A stretch of 64,000 nucleotides of DNA, taken from Buttiauxella sp965119215 (lineage in GTDB: Bacteria > Pseudomonadota > Gammaproteobacteria > Enterobacterales > Enterobacteriaceae). The notes below the pieces were generated by a model. That model did no database searches and was not told the origin of the DNA. It saw only the letters and a program-made list of their open reading frames with translations. Positions 35,426 through 44,777 of this stretch are shown one piece after another. Every line of letters begins with the position of its first letter. Position 1 is the stretch's first letter. A program made the translations under genes and the position numbers. The DNA is taken from assembly GCA_965119215.1 (NCBI GenBank), contig CBCPKK010000001.1, positions 62,001-126,000 on the forward strand, in the 5' to 3' direction.

Positions 35426-36219
35426 AAAAAGCCCTGTTAGTTATCAGTTTTGGCACCAGTTATCACGACACCTGTGCCAAAAATATTGTCGCCTGCGAAG
35501 AGCAACTTGGCCGCACGTTTGCCGACCGTGACCTGTTCCGCGCCTTTACCTCCGGCATGATTATTCGCAAGTTAAAACAACGCGATAACCTGGATATTGA
35601 CTCACCCGCGCAGGCGTTACTGCGCCTGGCCGAACTGGGTTATCAGGACGTAGCAGTGCAATCACTGCACGTTATTAACGGCGACGAATACGAAAAAATC
35701 GCTCGTGAAGTTCAGGCCTACAGCCACGTGTTCCAGCGCCTGGCGTTGGGCAAAGCGTTGCTGAGTGATTTCAACGACTACGAGCTGTTGCTCAGCGCCT
35801 TGCAAAGCCAGATGCCAGTACTTGAAGCCGACGAACGCGTGGTGTTTATGGGCCACGGAGCCAGCCACCATGCGTTTTCCGCTTATGCCTGTCTCGACCA
35901 TCTTATGGCTGCTCGCCAAATTCCGGCACGCGTTGGCGCGGTAGAAAGCTACCCGGAAATCGACCTTATCGTGCGTGGTTTACAGCAAGACAAGGTGCGC
36001 AAAGTCCACTTGATGCCGCTGATGCTGGTGGCGGGCGACCATGCGATTAACGACATGGCGTCTGACGAAGAAGACTCATGGAAAACGCAGTTGCAGGAAG
36101 CGGGAATCGACGCGCAACCGTGGTTACAAGGTTTGGGAGAAAACCCGCAAATTCGCGCCATGTTCGTTAACCATTTGCAGCGTGCGCTGGAAAAATCAAA
36201 TGCTGAGGTAACGGCATGA
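35422..36219 (+). CDS. cbiK: Sirohydrochlorin cobaltochelatase CbiK
   Basis: CbiK inserts Co2+ into sirohydrochlorin, committing the precursor to the anaerobic B12 pathway. The 265-residue class II chelatase begins KKALLVISFGTSYHDTC and has FMGHGASHHAFSAYACLDH near residue 143, which holds the metal-binding histidine, and LMPLMLVAGDHAINDM near residue 197. Presence of CbiK, rather than CobNST, marks the early-cobalt route. No signal peptide is visible, so it is cytoplasmic. Confidence 0.97.
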   Translation: MKKALLVISFGTSYHDTCAKNIVACEEQLGRTFADRDLFRAFTSGMIIRKLKQRDNLDIDSPAQALLRLAELGYQDVAVQSLHVINGDEYEKIAREVQAYSHVFQRLALGKALLSDFNDYELLLSALQSQMPVLEADERVVFMGHGASHHAFSAYACLDHLMAARQIPARVGAVESYPEIDLIVRGLQQDKVRKVHLMPLMLVAGDHAINDMASDEEDSWKTQLQEAGIDAQPWLQGLGENPQIRAMFVNHLQRALEKSNAEVTA

Positions 36220-36929
36220 GCGGTCGTTTATATGCTCTCGGCACCGGCCCTGGAGCCAGTGACCTGATCACCGTTCGTGCAGCACGCATCATCGGCAAAC
36301 TGGACGTGCTGTTTGCCCCAGCAGGGCGCAAAGGTGGCGACAGCCTGGCGCTTTCGATTGTGCGCGAATATCTCAGCGACACCACCGAAGTGCGTACCTG
36401 CCACTTCCCGATGAGTGCCGATAACGACGAAAAAGCGCAGGTGTGGGATGAAACCGCCGCCGCGTTGCAGCACGAAGTGGAGCAGGGCAAACAGGTCGGC
36501 TTTATCACGCTGGGCGATTCCATGTTATTCAGCACCTGGGTGTTTTTGCTGGCGCGCATTGGCAACCCGGAGTGGCTGGAAATCGTCCCTGGCGTCACCT
36601 CTTTTGCCGCCATTGCCTCACGCGCACAACTGCCGTTGGCTATGGAACAACAGTCACTGGCGGTGATGTCTTGCACTGCTTCGCATCAGGCGCTGACGGA
36701 AGCCTTACGTTCCCATGACTGCGTGGTGTTGATGAAAGTCTACGGGCGTTTTGCGCAGATCAAAGCCTTGCTGCAACACCTCGGGCTTATCGACCACGCG
36801 CTATTAATGGCGGAAGCGACATTACCGGGCGAGCAGTGCTGGCGTCATTTGGATGAAGTGCCAGACGACCAAAAACTGCCGTATTTCTCGACCATTCTGG
36901 TGAATAAACAGTGGCGTCATCGAGGTTAA
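36216..36929 (+). CDS. cbiL: Cobalt-factor II C20-methyltransferase
   Basis: CbiL methylates C20 of cobalt-factor II, the first methylation after cobalt insertion. The 237-residue methylase has LYALGTGPGASDLITVRA at the start, FITLGDSMLFSTWVFLLAR near residue 93 and IVPGVTSFAAIASRAQLPL near residue 122. It overlaps cbiK by 4 bp and stops 3 bp before cbiM. Confidence 0.97.
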   Translation: MSGRLYALGTGPGASDLITVRAARIIGKLDVLFAPAGRKGGDSLALSIVREYLSDTTEVRTCHFPMSADNDEKAQVWDETAAALQHEVEQGKQVGFITLGDSMLFSTWVFLLARIGNPEWLEIVPGVTSFAAIASRAQLPLAMEQQSLAVMSCTASHQALTEALRSHDCVVLMKVYGRFAQIKALLQHLGLIDHALLMAEATLPGEQCWRHLDEVPDDQKLPYFSTILVNKQWRHRG

Positions 36930-36932
36930 ATC

Positions 36933-37664
36933 ATGGAATCGTTACTTAAAAAACTCTCGTTAAGCGGGTTGGGCATGGGGATGTTGTTGCTCATCGTGCC
37001 GCAAGAAGCCTTTGCTATGCACATCATGGAAGGTTTCCTGCCGCCATTGTGGGCGCTGGCGTGGTGGATTTTGTTCCTGCCCTGTTTATATGTTGGGCTG
37101 GTGCGTTTGCGCCAAATCGTTGCACATGACAGCAACCAGAAAGTGCTGCTGGCATTATGCGGCGCATTCATCTTTGTGCTCTCGGCGCTAAAAATCCCAT
37201 CGGTAACCGGAAGCTGCTCGCACCCTACTGGCGTTGGCCTGGCGGTAATTTTGTTTGGCCCAGGTGTTGTGGCGGTTTTGGGTGCAATCGTGCTGTTGTT
37301 CCAGGCGCTGTTACTGGCGCACGGCGGCCTGACCACGTTAGGCGCAAACGGTATGTCGATGGCGGTTATTGGCCCGATTGTCGGCTATCTGGTGTGGAAA
37401 CTGGCGTGTAAAGCAGGTTTTCGCCGCGACGTTGGCGTGTTTTTATGCGCGATGATTGCTGACCTGACGACCTATTTTGTCACTTCAATTCAGCTCGGCG
37501 TGGCATTCCCCGACCCACACTTTGGCGTCACCGGTTCTTCAATGAAATTCATGGGCATCTTCTGCCTGACGCAAATTCCCATTGCGATTGCCGAAGGCCT
37601 GCTGACGGTGATGATTTACGACCAACTCACGAAACGACAACTGCTTCCGGCGCGGAGCCAATAA
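36933..37664 (+). CDS. cbiM: Cobalt ECF transporter, substrate-specific subunit CbiM
   Basis: CbiM binds Co2+ and forms, with CbiN, CbiQ and CbiO, the energy-coupling-factor cobalt importer of the inner membrane. The 243-residue product has a cleavable N-terminal signal that leaves the mature end MHIMEGFLPP; the new N-terminal Met-His contributes the metal-binding site. About seven membrane helices follow. GSCSHPTGVGL near residue 90 is a conserved loop. It lies 3 bp after cbiL and 1 bp before cbiN. Confidence 0.96.
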   Translation: MESLLKKLSLSGLGMGMLLLIVPQEAFAMHIMEGFLPPLWALAWWILFLPCLYVGLVRLRQIVAHDSNQKVLLALCGAFIFVLSALKIPSVTGSCSHPTGVGLAVILFGPGVVAVLGAIVLLFQALLLAHGGLTTLGANGMSMAVIGPIVGYLVWKLACKAGFRRDVGVFLCAMIADLTTYFVTSIQLGVAFPDPHFGVTGSSMKFMGIFCLTQIPIAIAEGLLTVMIYDQLTKRQLLPARSQ

Positions 37665-37665
37665 C

Positions 37666-37947
37666 ATGAAAAAGACCCTGATTTTGCTCGCCCTGGTGGT
37701 GGGATTAATGATTGTGCCGTTCTTTGTTCCTCATGGTGGCGAATACGGCGGTTCTGACGATCAGGCCGAAGGCCAGATCCTGGTGGTCGCTCCCCATTAC
37801 AAGCCCTGGTTCCAGCCACTTTATGAACCTGCCAGCAGCGAAATTGAAAGCCTGCTATTTACCCTGCAAGGTTCACTGGGTACGGCGGTGATTTTCTACA
37901 TTCTGGGTTTTTACCGGGGCAAACGCGAAGACCATGCTGGGGATTGA
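37666..37947 (+). CDS. cbiN: Cobalt ECF transporter component CbiN
   Basis: CbiN is the small membrane partner needed by CbiM for cobalt uptake. The 93-residue product has two membrane helices (about residues 5-24 and 68-85) separated by the periplasmic loop GSDDQAEGQI with the family block FQPLYEPASSEIESLLF. It overlaps cbiQ by 14 bp. Confidence 0.95.
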   Translation: MKKTLILLALVVGLMIVPFFVPHGGEYGGSDDQAEGQILVVAPHYKPWFQPLYEPASSEIESLLFTLQGSLGTAVIFYILGFYRGKREDHAGD

Positions 37948-38611
37948 TAAGCTCAGTTACCAGAGCCGCTGGTGCCGCGTTTCGCCGCTGCGTAAGTTCG
38001 CATTATATCTGGCGATGATGGTGCTGGCATTTGCGCTTCCCCCGTTGGGGCAGGCGCTTTTGCTGCTGATTATTGCGATTTTCACCTGCTGGCTGTTGCG
38101 CGTTGGCCCGCTGCGTTATCTGCGCTGGCTCGCGGTGCCGCTGGGCTTTTTGCTGGTGGGCGTGGTGACGATTATTTTCAGTGCCGCGCATCTGCCTGGC
38201 GATTTATTGTGGAGCGTGCCGCTCGGTTCATTTTATGTCGGCATTGATGCGCAAGGGCTGGTGATGGCAAATCAAACTTTCTGGCGCAGCCTTGCGGCAC
38301 TGGCTGCTACTTATTGGTTAGTGCTGAACCTGCCATTTCCGCAACTCATTATCCTGCTGCAACGCTGCCGGGTACCGCGTTTGTTGACCGAGCAAATCCT
38401 GCTCACCTGGCGTTTTATTTTTATTCTGTTAGACGAAGCGCAGGCCATTCACCGTGCTCAGTCATTGCGTTTCGGTTATCGTACTCTGCCTGGCGGCTAC
38501 CGCTCGCTGGCGATGTTAGTCAGCATGTTGTTTTCACGCGTGCTGCTGCGTTATCAACAAATGGTCACGACGCTGGACGTCAAACTTTACCAGGGTGATT
38601 TCCACCTGTGA
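37934..38611 (+). CDS. cbiQ: Cobalt ECF transporter T component CbiQ
   Basis: CbiQ is the transmembrane coupling subunit that links the ATPase CbiO to CbiM. The 225-residue protein has four to five membrane helices and the cytoplasmic coupling helices, with the ARG-type signature region near AIHRAQSLRFGYR (about residues 173-185). The start is inside the end of cbiN in another frame. Confidence 0.95.
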   Translation: MLGIDKLSYQSRWCRVSPLRKFALYLAMMVLAFALPPLGQALLLLIIAIFTCWLLRVGPLRYLRWLAVPLGFLLVGVVTIIFSAAHLPGDLLWSVPLGSFYVGIDAQGLVMANQTFWRSLAALAATYWLVLNLPFPQLIILLQRCRVPRLLTEQILLTWRFIFILLDEAQAIHRAQSLRFGYRTLPGGYRSLAMLVSMLFSRVLLRYQQMVTTLDVKLYQGDFHL

Positions 38612-38622
38612 GAACCGCACCG

Positions 38623-39429
38623 ATGCTTACTACGCAAAATTTATCTTTTCGCTATCAGGATGAGACGGTTCTGCACGACTTAACCTTCGATTTTGGACGT
38701 TATCCGGTGACGGGGATTGTCGGTGAGAACGGCTGCGGAAAATCCACGTTGTTTATGAATCTGAACGGGGTTTTGCGCCCGCAGCAGGGCGCGGTGTTGT
38801 GGCAAGGTAAGCCGCTAAATTACAGCAAAGCCGGGCTTATCGAGCATCGTCAGCGCGTCACCACCGTATTCCAGGATCCGGAACAACAGATTTTCTATAC
38901 CGATATTGATAGCGATATTGCTTTTAGTTTGCGTAACCTGGGCGTCAATGAAGCCGAAATTAGCCGCCGCGTAGAGCACGCCATTCATCTGGTAGACGCG
39001 CAATCTTTTCGCCATAAACCGATTCAATATTTAAGCCACGGGCAAAAGAAACGCGTGGCGATTGCGGGCGCTCTGGTGATGGAAGCCGACTACTTATTGC
39101 TGGATGAACCGACCGCTGGGCTTGATCCTTCAGGGCGACAGCAAATGATTGAAATCATTGCCCGAATTGCCGTGCAAGGTAAGCATGTGGTCATCTCAAG
39201 CCACGACATTGATTTGATTTATGAAGTCTGCGGCGGCGTGTATGTGCTCAACTGCGGAAAAATCATGGCAGCCGGTGAGCCTGGTGAAGTCTTTAGCCAG
39301 AGTGAGATGCTGCGTGAAGCCGGGCTGGTACAGCCGTGGCTGGTCAAACTGCATAGCGAACTCGGTTTCCCGCTGTGCAAAACCGAAACCCAATTGTTCG
39401 ACGCTTTGCGCGTTCCAAAGGAGGCATGA
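38623..39429 (+). CDS. cbiO: Cobalt ECF transporter ATPase CbiO
   Basis: CbiO hydrolyses ATP to drive cobalt import. The 268-residue ABC ATPase has Walker A GENGCGKST (about residues 36-44), the Q-loop VFQDPEQQIF, the signature LSHGQKKRVAIAGAL, Walker B LLLDEPTAGLD and the switch His in SSHDID. I use ATG 38623, which aligns with the Salmonella N-terminus (MLxTxxLxFRYQDE); GTG 38608, overlapping the cbiQ stop, would add five residues and cannot be excluded. Confidence 0.96.
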   Translation: MLTTQNLSFRYQDETVLHDLTFDFGRYPVTGIVGENGCGKSTLFMNLNGVLRPQQGAVLWQGKPLNYSKAGLIEHRQRVTTVFQDPEQQIFYTDIDSDIAFSLRNLGVNEAEISRRVEHAIHLVDAQSFRHKPIQYLSHGQKKRVAIAGALVMEADYLLLDEPTAGLDPSGRQQMIEIIARIAVQGKHVVISSHDIDLIYEVCGGVYVLNCGKIMAAGEPGEVFSQSEMLREAGLVQPWLVKLHSELGFPLCKTETQLFDALRVPKEA

Positions 39430-40964
39430 TGAGTCTTGCAATAATGGTCCAGGGTACCGCCTCAGACGTGGGCAAAAGTATGCTGGTAGCGGGGCTTTGC
39501 CGAATTTTTGCCCAGGACGGGCACTGTACCGCGCCGTTTAAATCGCAAAATATGGCGCTCAATTCGGGCATTACACCAGACGGCAAAGAGATGGGCAGGG
39601 CGCAAATTTTCCAGGCCGAAGCGGCAGGTATTGCCCCGGACGTGCGCATGAATCCGGTGCTGCTCAAGCCAACCAGCGACTGTAAAGCGCAGGTGGTATT
39701 GATGGGTAAAGTTGCCACCAATATGGATGCCGTTACTTATCACAACTACAAACCACAGCTGAAAACGCAGATCCGCGAAGTGTACCGGAGCCTTGCGGCA
39801 GAGCATGACGTGATGGTGCTTGAAGGCGCTGGCAGCCCGGCAGAAATCAACTTACGCGACCGCGATATCGTCAATATGGGGATGGCGGAACTGGCAGAAT
39901 GCCCGGTCATTCTGGTGGCAGATATCGACCGTGGCGGCGTGTTCGCGGCAATTTACGGCACTATCGCGCTGCTTCTTGAGCATGAAAAATGGCGTGTAAA
40001 AGGCGTCATCATCAATAAGTTTCGCGGCGACGTGGCGCTGCTTTATTCCGGTATCGAACAAATTGAAGCGCTAACCGGCGTGCCGGTCTTGGGCGTGATG
40101 CCGTGGCTGAATGTCGATCTTGAAGACGAAGACAGCGTGGTGCTGCAACGCGGAAAATACGACGAAGTGACCCCGAAAGAGCTGGATATCACGGTGCTGA
40201 AACTGCCGTATATGTCGAATTTTACCGATTTTAATGCGCTGGCGGCACAGCCCGATGTGCGCCTGCGTTATGTCAGCAAACCCGATGAACTCGCAAACAG
40301 CGACCTGGTGATTGTACCGGGCAGTAAAAATACCCTCGGTGATTTGCGCTGGTTACGCGAAAACGGGCTGGAACAGGCGCTGCTGGCGCACCATAACCAG
40401 AATGGCGCGGTGCTGGGAATTTGCGGCGGCTATCAGATGCTCGGGCAGCATATTTACGACGAAGTGGAGTCGGGGCTTGGCGAGATGCCGGGAATTGGCC
40501 TGCTGGATGTCGTCACCCGTTTTGCAAACGAAAAAACCACTACGCGTGTGGGGGGCAACGTTCAGGCGCAACTGCCTGGCGTTTTCACCGCTTGCTCCGG
40601 CACTGCGTTGCAGGGCTATGAAATCCATATGGGCGAAACGCAACGGGGTGAAAATACCGCTCCGTTTGCCACCTTTAGCGAGTGTAATACTCAGCCTTAT
40701 CATAATGTTGATGGTGCAATCAGCCGCGATGGACGAGTGCTGGGCACTTATCTGCACGGCTTGTTTGATAGCGGTGAATTTACCCGCAGCCTGCTGGATA
40801 GCTTACGCCAACGCAAAGGGCTGAACGCCTGGGAAGGCGACGTGTTTGACTATCAAAATCATAAAAACCAGCAGTTCGATATCCTGGCTGATGCGATGCG
40901 TGAACACATTGATATCGAAAAAATTTACCAGATTATGCGTGAGCATCAGGAGCAATCGGCATGA
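39429..40964 (+). CDS. cbiP: Cobyric acid synthase
   Basis: CbiP amidates four side chains of adenosylcobyrinic acid a,c-diamide to give cobyric acid. The 511-residue protein has an ATP-binding N-terminus (MVQGTASDVGKSMLVAGLCR) and a C-terminal glutaminase domain with Cys in VLGICGGYQMLGQ and His in GTYLHGLFD. ATG 39429 has GGAGG five bases upstream; the adjacent ATG 39426 is too close to that site. It overlaps cobU by 4 bp. Confidence 0.97.
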   Translation: MSLAIMVQGTASDVGKSMLVAGLCRIFAQDGHCTAPFKSQNMALNSGITPDGKEMGRAQIFQAEAAGIAPDVRMNPVLLKPTSDCKAQVVLMGKVATNMDAVTYHNYKPQLKTQIREVYRSLAAEHDVMVLEGAGSPAEINLRDRDIVNMGMAELAECPVILVADIDRGGVFAAIYGTIALLLEHEKWRVKGVIINKFRGDVALLYSGIEQIEALTGVPVLGVMPWLNVDLEDEDSVVLQRGKYDEVTPKELDITVLKLPYMSNFTDFNALAAQPDVRLRYVSKPDELANSDLVIVPGSKNTLGDLRWLRENGLEQALLAHHNQNGAVLGICGGYQMLGQHIYDEVESGLGEMPGIGLLDVVTRFANEKTTTRVGGNVQAQLPGVFTACSGTALQGYEIHMGETQRGENTAPFATFSECNTQPYHNVDGAISRDGRVLGTYLHGLFDSGEFTRSLLDSLRQRKGLNAWEGDVFDYQNHKNQQFDILADAMREHIDIEKIYQIMREHQEQSA

Positions 40965-41503
40965 AATTAGTTACGGGTGGCGCGCGCAGTGGCAAAAGTA
41001 GCCATGCGGAACGGCTGGCGGCAAATTCCGAGCGCGTGCTGTATATCGCCACTTCGAAAATTTTTGACGACGAAATGGAAGCGCGTGTTCAGCACCACCG
41101 CGACAGCCGCCCATCGCACTGGCGAACCGTAGAACAGTATCGTGAATTAAACACGGTGATTAACGAACAAAACGATGCCCAGGAAGCGGTGCTTCTGGAG
41201 TGTATTACGACGCTGATTACCAACGTGATGTACGACGCGGCAGGTGAGCTGCCAGAAGATGACTGGGATTTTGTCGCGGTTGAACAGGTGGTTAATCAGC
41301 AAATCGACATCCTGCTGGCGGCGTGTGCAACCAGCCCTGCGGACGTGATTCTGGTGACTAATGAAGTAGGGATGGGCATTGTGCCGGAAAACCGCCTGGC
41401 GCGGCATTTCCGCGATATCGCAGGGCGAGTGAATCAGCGCCTGGCACAGAGTGCCGACGAGGTATGGCTTGTTGTTTCAGGGATTGGAGTAAAAATTAAA
41501 TGA
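40961..41503 (+). CDS. cobU: Adenosylcobinamide kinase / adenosylcobinamide-phosphate guanylyltransferase
   Basis: CobU phosphorylates adenosylcobinamide and then transfers GMP, activating it for lower-ligand attachment. The 180-residue protein has the P-loop VTGGARSGKSSHAERLA (Gly-Lys-Ser near residues 11-13) and the EVGMGIVPENRLARHFRD block near residue 132, typical of CobU. It overlaps cbiP and cobS by 4 bp each. Confidence 0.97.
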   Translation: MKLVTGGARSGKSSHAERLAANSERVLYIATSKIFDDEMEARVQHHRDSRPSHWRTVEQYRELNTVINEQNDAQEAVLLECITTLITNVMYDAAGELPEDDWDFVAVEQVVNQQIDILLAACATSPADVILVTNEVGMGIVPENRLARHFRDIAGRVNQRLAQSADEVWLVVSGIGVKIK

Positions 41504-42246
41504 TCTTCCGTTTGTTCTTCGCCACTTTGCAGTTTATGAGCCGCATTCCGATGCCTGGGCGCTGGTCGCAGGGCATTGAAACGAATCAGTATGTGCGCGG
41601 CATTGTCACCTTCCCGTTTGTCGGCCTGGTGCTGGGCGCGTTGGCCGGTGTGGTGTTTACGCTGCTGCAATCCTGGGCCGGATTACCGCTTGCCGCCATG
41701 GGGTATGTGCTGGCGCTGGCGCTGCTGACCGGCGGTTTCCATCTTGATGGCCTGGCTGATACCTGCGACGGCATTTTCTCGGCGCGTACTCGTGACCGTA
41801 TGCTGGAAATCATGCGTGACAGTCGCCTCGGTACACACGGCGGGCTGGCGCTGATCTTTGTGATTGTGATGAAAGTGCTGGTGGTGAGTGAACTGGCACT
41901 GCGCGGCGGTAACATGCTGGCGGTTTTAGCCGCAGCTTCCGTTGCCGGACGTACCGCCAGCGTGCTGCTGATGTATCGCCATCAATATGCGCGTGAAAAA
42001 GGGTTGGGCAATCTGTTTATCGGCAAAGTGACGGGCACGCAAACGCTGCTGACCCTCGCCGGAGGGGCTGTGTTATGCGCCATTCTGCTGCCTGCCTCTG
42101 GGCTTCTGGCGCTGGTCGTTACATTACTTGCCATGTTCGCCCTGGGATGGATGCTGCGCCGCACGCTCGGCGGGCAAACCGGTGACACGCTGGGGGCTGC
42201 TATCGAATTAGGCGAAGTCGTCTTCCTGCTGGCGCTGTTGCGATAA
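41500..42246 (+). CDS. cobS: Cobalamin (5'-phosphate) synthase CobS
   Basis: CobS is a polytopic inner-membrane enzyme that joins adenosylcobinamide-GDP with α-ribazole (phosphate). The 248-residue product has the conserved early block FMSRIPMPG, the catalytic acidic stretch GFHLDGLADTCDG near residue 80 and MRDSRLGTHGGLAL near residue 106. It overlaps cobU by 4 bp; a 139-bp spacer with palindromic repeats separates it from cobT. Confidence 0.97.
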   Translation: MIFRLFFATLQFMSRIPMPGRWSQGIETNQYVRGIVTFPFVGLVLGALAGVVFTLLQSWAGLPLAAMGYVLALALLTGGFHLDGLADTCDGIFSARTRDRMLEIMRDSRLGTHGGLALIFVIVMKVLVVSELALRGGNMLAVLAAASVAGRTASVLLMYRHQYAREKGLGNLFIGKVTGTQTLLTLAGGAVLCAILLPASGLLALVVTLLAMFALGWMLRRTLGGQTGDTLGAAIELGEVVFLLALLR

Positions 42247-42248
42247 CT

Positions 42249-42333
42249 GACCCCACCCCAACCCTCCCCTTGCAAGGGGAGGGTGCAGAGCTTTAACTCC
42301 TCCCCCTGGCAAGGGGGAGGCTGGGAGGGGGTC
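42249..42333. repeat. GC-rich intergenic palindromic repeat between cobS and cobT
   Basis: A perfect 24-bp palindrome (42261-42284, CCCTCCCC...GGGGAGGG) and a second hairpin (42299-42320, CCTCCCCC...GGGGGAGG) lie inside outer arms GACCCC and GGGGTC. It is the only sizeable gap inside the B12 operon. The hairpins may stabilise upstream mRNA or reduce transcription into cobT. Similar repeats are, to my knowledge, dispersed in related genomes. Confidence 0.75.
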
Positions 42334-42385
42334 ACAATGGACGTCGCCACAATGATTTTTACCCATGTTTATCTGAGAATAAAAA

Positions 42386-43438
42386 ATGCAAACACTGAAC
42401 TCCTTATTGGCAAAAATTTCCCCGCTTGATAACGAAGCAATGGCGCGTGCGCAGCAACATATTGATGGCTTGCTAAAGCCGTTCGGCAGCCTCGGACGCC
42501 TGGAAGCGTTAGCGGTGCAACTGGCGGGAATGCCAGGGATGAAAAACGGCCTGAATACCAAACGCAAAGCCATCCTCGTGATGTGCGCCGATCACGGTGT
42601 TTACGCCGAAGGTGTGGCGATTTCCCCGCAAATCGTCACTGCTATTCAGGCAATGAACATGACTCGCCACAATACTGGTGTGTGCGTATTGGGCGCGACC
42701 GTGGGTGCAGATATTCATGTGATTGATGTCGGTATCGACAGCGATGTACTGCCCGGCGTGCTGGATATGAAAGTGGCGCGTGGCAGCGGTAACATTGCGC
42801 AAGGCCCAGCGATGAGCCGCGAACAAGCAGAAGATTTGTTACTGGCAACCATGAATCTCACCATGGAAAAAGCGGCCGAAGGCGTGATGCTGTTTGGCGT
42901 GGGCGAATTAGGCATGGCAAACACCACGCCTGCGGCAGCGATGGTCAGCGTGTTAACCGATAGCGCGCCGGATGACGTCGTCGGCATGGGGGCAAACTTC
43001 CCAGGCGACAAAATGCACCACAAAATTGCGGTAGTGCGCAAAGCCATCGAAATCAATCAGCCAGATGCCGCAGACGGTATTGATGTGCTGGCGAAAGTTG
43101 GCGGTTTTGATCTGGTAGGCATGACCGGCGTAATGCTGGGTGCGGCGGCGGCCGGGCTTCCTGTTGTTCTTGACGGTTTCTTGTCTTATGCCTCGGCGCT
43201 TGCAGCCTGCCAGATTGCACCAGGCGTGCGCGATTACTTAATCCCGTCGCATTTGTCGGCTGAAAAAGGCGCGGTGATTGCGATGAATAAGCTGGGGCTT
43301 GAGCCGTATTTGCAGATGGGGATGCGTTTAGGCGAAGGCAGCGGCGCGGCACTGGCGATGCATTTAGTTGATGCGGCGTGTGCGATGCACAACGAGATGG
43401 GATCTTTGGCAGACAGCAATATCGTATTGCCGAGCTAA
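42386..43438 (+). CDS. cobT: Nicotinate-nucleotide–dimethylbenzimidazole phosphoribosyltransferase
   Basis: CobT makes α-ribazole phosphate from dimethylbenzimidazole and nicotinate mononucleotide, supplying the lower ligand. The 350-residue product has LKPFGSLGRLEALAVQLAG near residue 30, VMCADHGVYAEGVA near residue 64 and the C-terminal MRLGEGSGAALAMHLVDAA block with the catalytic Glu. It is slightly shorter than the Salmonella enzyme. It is the last gene of the operon and is followed by REP-like hairpins. Confidence 0.97.
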   Translation: MQTLNSLLAKISPLDNEAMARAQQHIDGLLKPFGSLGRLEALAVQLAGMPGMKNGLNTKRKAILVMCADHGVYAEGVAISPQIVTAIQAMNMTRHNTGVCVLGATVGADIHVIDVGIDSDVLPGVLDMKVARGSGNIAQGPAMSREQAEDLLLATMNLTMEKAAEGVMLFGVGELGMANTTPAAAMVSVLTDSAPDDVVGMGANFPGDKMHHKIAVVRKAIEINQPDAADGIDVLAKVGGFDLVGMTGVMLGAAAAGLPVVLDGFLSYASALAACQIAPGVRDYLIPSHLSAEKGAVIAMNKLGLEPYLQMGMRLGEGSGAALAMHLVDAACAMHNEMGSLADSNIVLPS

Positions 43439-43455
43439 GATTCAGAGTCATAAAA

Positions 43456-43542
43456 GGTGGATGTCGCTAATCGCTAATCCACCCTACAACTGCTTTGGGA
43501 TAAGGGTTTTCGTAGGCCGGATTAGCGTAAGCGACATCCGGC
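43456..43542. repeat. REP-type palindromes after cobT
   Basis: GGTGGAT and ATCCACC (43456-43483) form one hairpin, and GTAGGCCGGAT with ATCCGGC (43511-43542) a second of the enterobacterial REP/BIME type. They occupy the gap between the converging cobT and acuI genes and may stabilise or terminate the transcripts. Confidence 0.75.
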
Positions 43543-43555
43543 ACTCACTGGCAGC

Positions 43556-44530
43556 TTACTTAACCTTCACCAGCGTACGTCCCTGAATCTCATTACTCAT
43601 AAAGCTCGCAGCAACGGCTGGTGCTTGTTCAAGGGTAATCTCCGTTGTCGCAGTCTCGTAGAAACTTTCTGGCAGTAACTCGGCAAGGCGTTTCCATGCA
43701 GCAATACGACGCTCTTGCGGCGCGCTTACAGAATCCACACCTTGCAGGCGCACGTTACGCAGAATGAACGGCATTACGGTAGTTGGCAGGGCGAATCCAC
43801 CCGCCAGGCCGCAAGCGGCGACACAACCGGAGTAATTCATCTGTGCCAGCAGTTTGGCAAGCACGTTGCCGCCAACGGTATCCACGGCACCGGCCCAGAC
43901 TTGTTTTTCCAGCGGGCGAGTTTCGGCAAATTCACTGCGTGGCAAAATACGGCTGGCACCCAACTGGCGCAAATAGTCGTGGGTTGATTCACGGCCAGAA
44001 ACTGCCACAACCTGGTAGCCCAATGCGTGCAGCAGGGCGATTGCCGTGCTGCCCACGCCACCGCTGGCACCTGTTACCACAACTTCACCACTTTGCGGCG
44101 TTACACCTGCGTCTTCCAGCGCCATCACGCAGAGCATGGCGGTAAAGCCTGCGGTGCCGACGATCATCGCTTTACGCGCGCTTAACCCAGCAGGTAATGG
44201 AACCAGCCATTCGGATTTCACACGCGCTTGTTCTGCCAGACCACCCCAATGGTTTTCGCCCACGCCCCAACCGGTCAACACGACTTCCTGGCCTGCGCTG
44301 AAAGCGGCGTCATCGCTGCTTGCCACGCGGCCTGCGAAATCAATACCCGGCACCATCGGGAAGTTACGGATGATTTTTCCTGTTCCGGTGATTGCCAGCG
44401 CATCTTTATAGTTCAGGCTTGACCACTCAACATCAACCAGCACATTTCCCAGATCTTCAGCCGGTGCAGAGATTTGTTTTACCTCGGCCTGCGTCTTGCC
44501 TTCAACTTGTTCTAGTACGACTGCTTTCAT
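43556..44530 (-). CDS. acuI: Acrylyl-CoA reductase AcuI (YhdH family)
   Basis: A 324-residue medium-chain dehydrogenase/reductase of the YhdH/AcuI subgroup. It reduces acryloyl-CoA to propionyl-CoA with NADPH, removing a toxic electrophile. The N-terminus MKAVVLEQVEGKTQAEV, the LNYKDALAITGTGKI block near residue 38 and the nucleotide-binding VVTGASGGVGSTAIALLHALG (about residues 150-170) match E. coli YhdH. Zinc ligands are absent, as in the quinone-reductase-like MDRs. It is a single gene, convergent with cobT and divergent from the transporter operon. Confidence 0.92.
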   Translation of the reverse strand: MKAVVLEQVEGKTQAEVKQISAPAEDLGNVLVDVEWSSLNYKDALAITGTGKIIRNFPMVPGIDFAGRVASSDDAAFSAGQEVVLTGWGVGENHWGGLAEQARVKSEWLVPLPAGLSARKAMIVGTAGFTAMLCVMALEDAGVTPQSGEVVVTGASGGVGSTAIALLHALGYQVVAVSGRESTHDYLRQLGASRILPRSEFAETRPLEKQVWAGAVDTVGGNVLAKLLAQMNYSGCVAACGLAGGFALPTTVMPFILRNVRLQGVDSVSAPQERRIAAWKRLAELLPESFYETATTEITLEQAPAVAASFMSNEIQGRTLVKVK

Positions 44531-44777
44531 GGTTAATCCTCATTCTTTAAACCGGGTTTCCGGTTGAGATGTTTCTGATGCCCAATAGGGTATACCTCTA
44601 GCGCCTGAGAATAAAGGGAGCCAGGTCAACCACCTGCTTTTTATCAGGTTATAAGATTTTCCTATTTTAACTTTTACCCTTACCACTCGTATGTTTGAAA
44701 CAAAAGTTTCTAAGTGTTGTGACAAATGTTTCACATACGCCCGCCGGGCAGATTTGACCCCTTCTGAGGAGATAACC

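Noticed and set aside
44531..44777. Possible TPP riboswitch before the ABC operon
   Set aside because: The conserved CTGATGAG- and thi-box-type elements are not found together; only loose pieces such as CCTGAGA occur.
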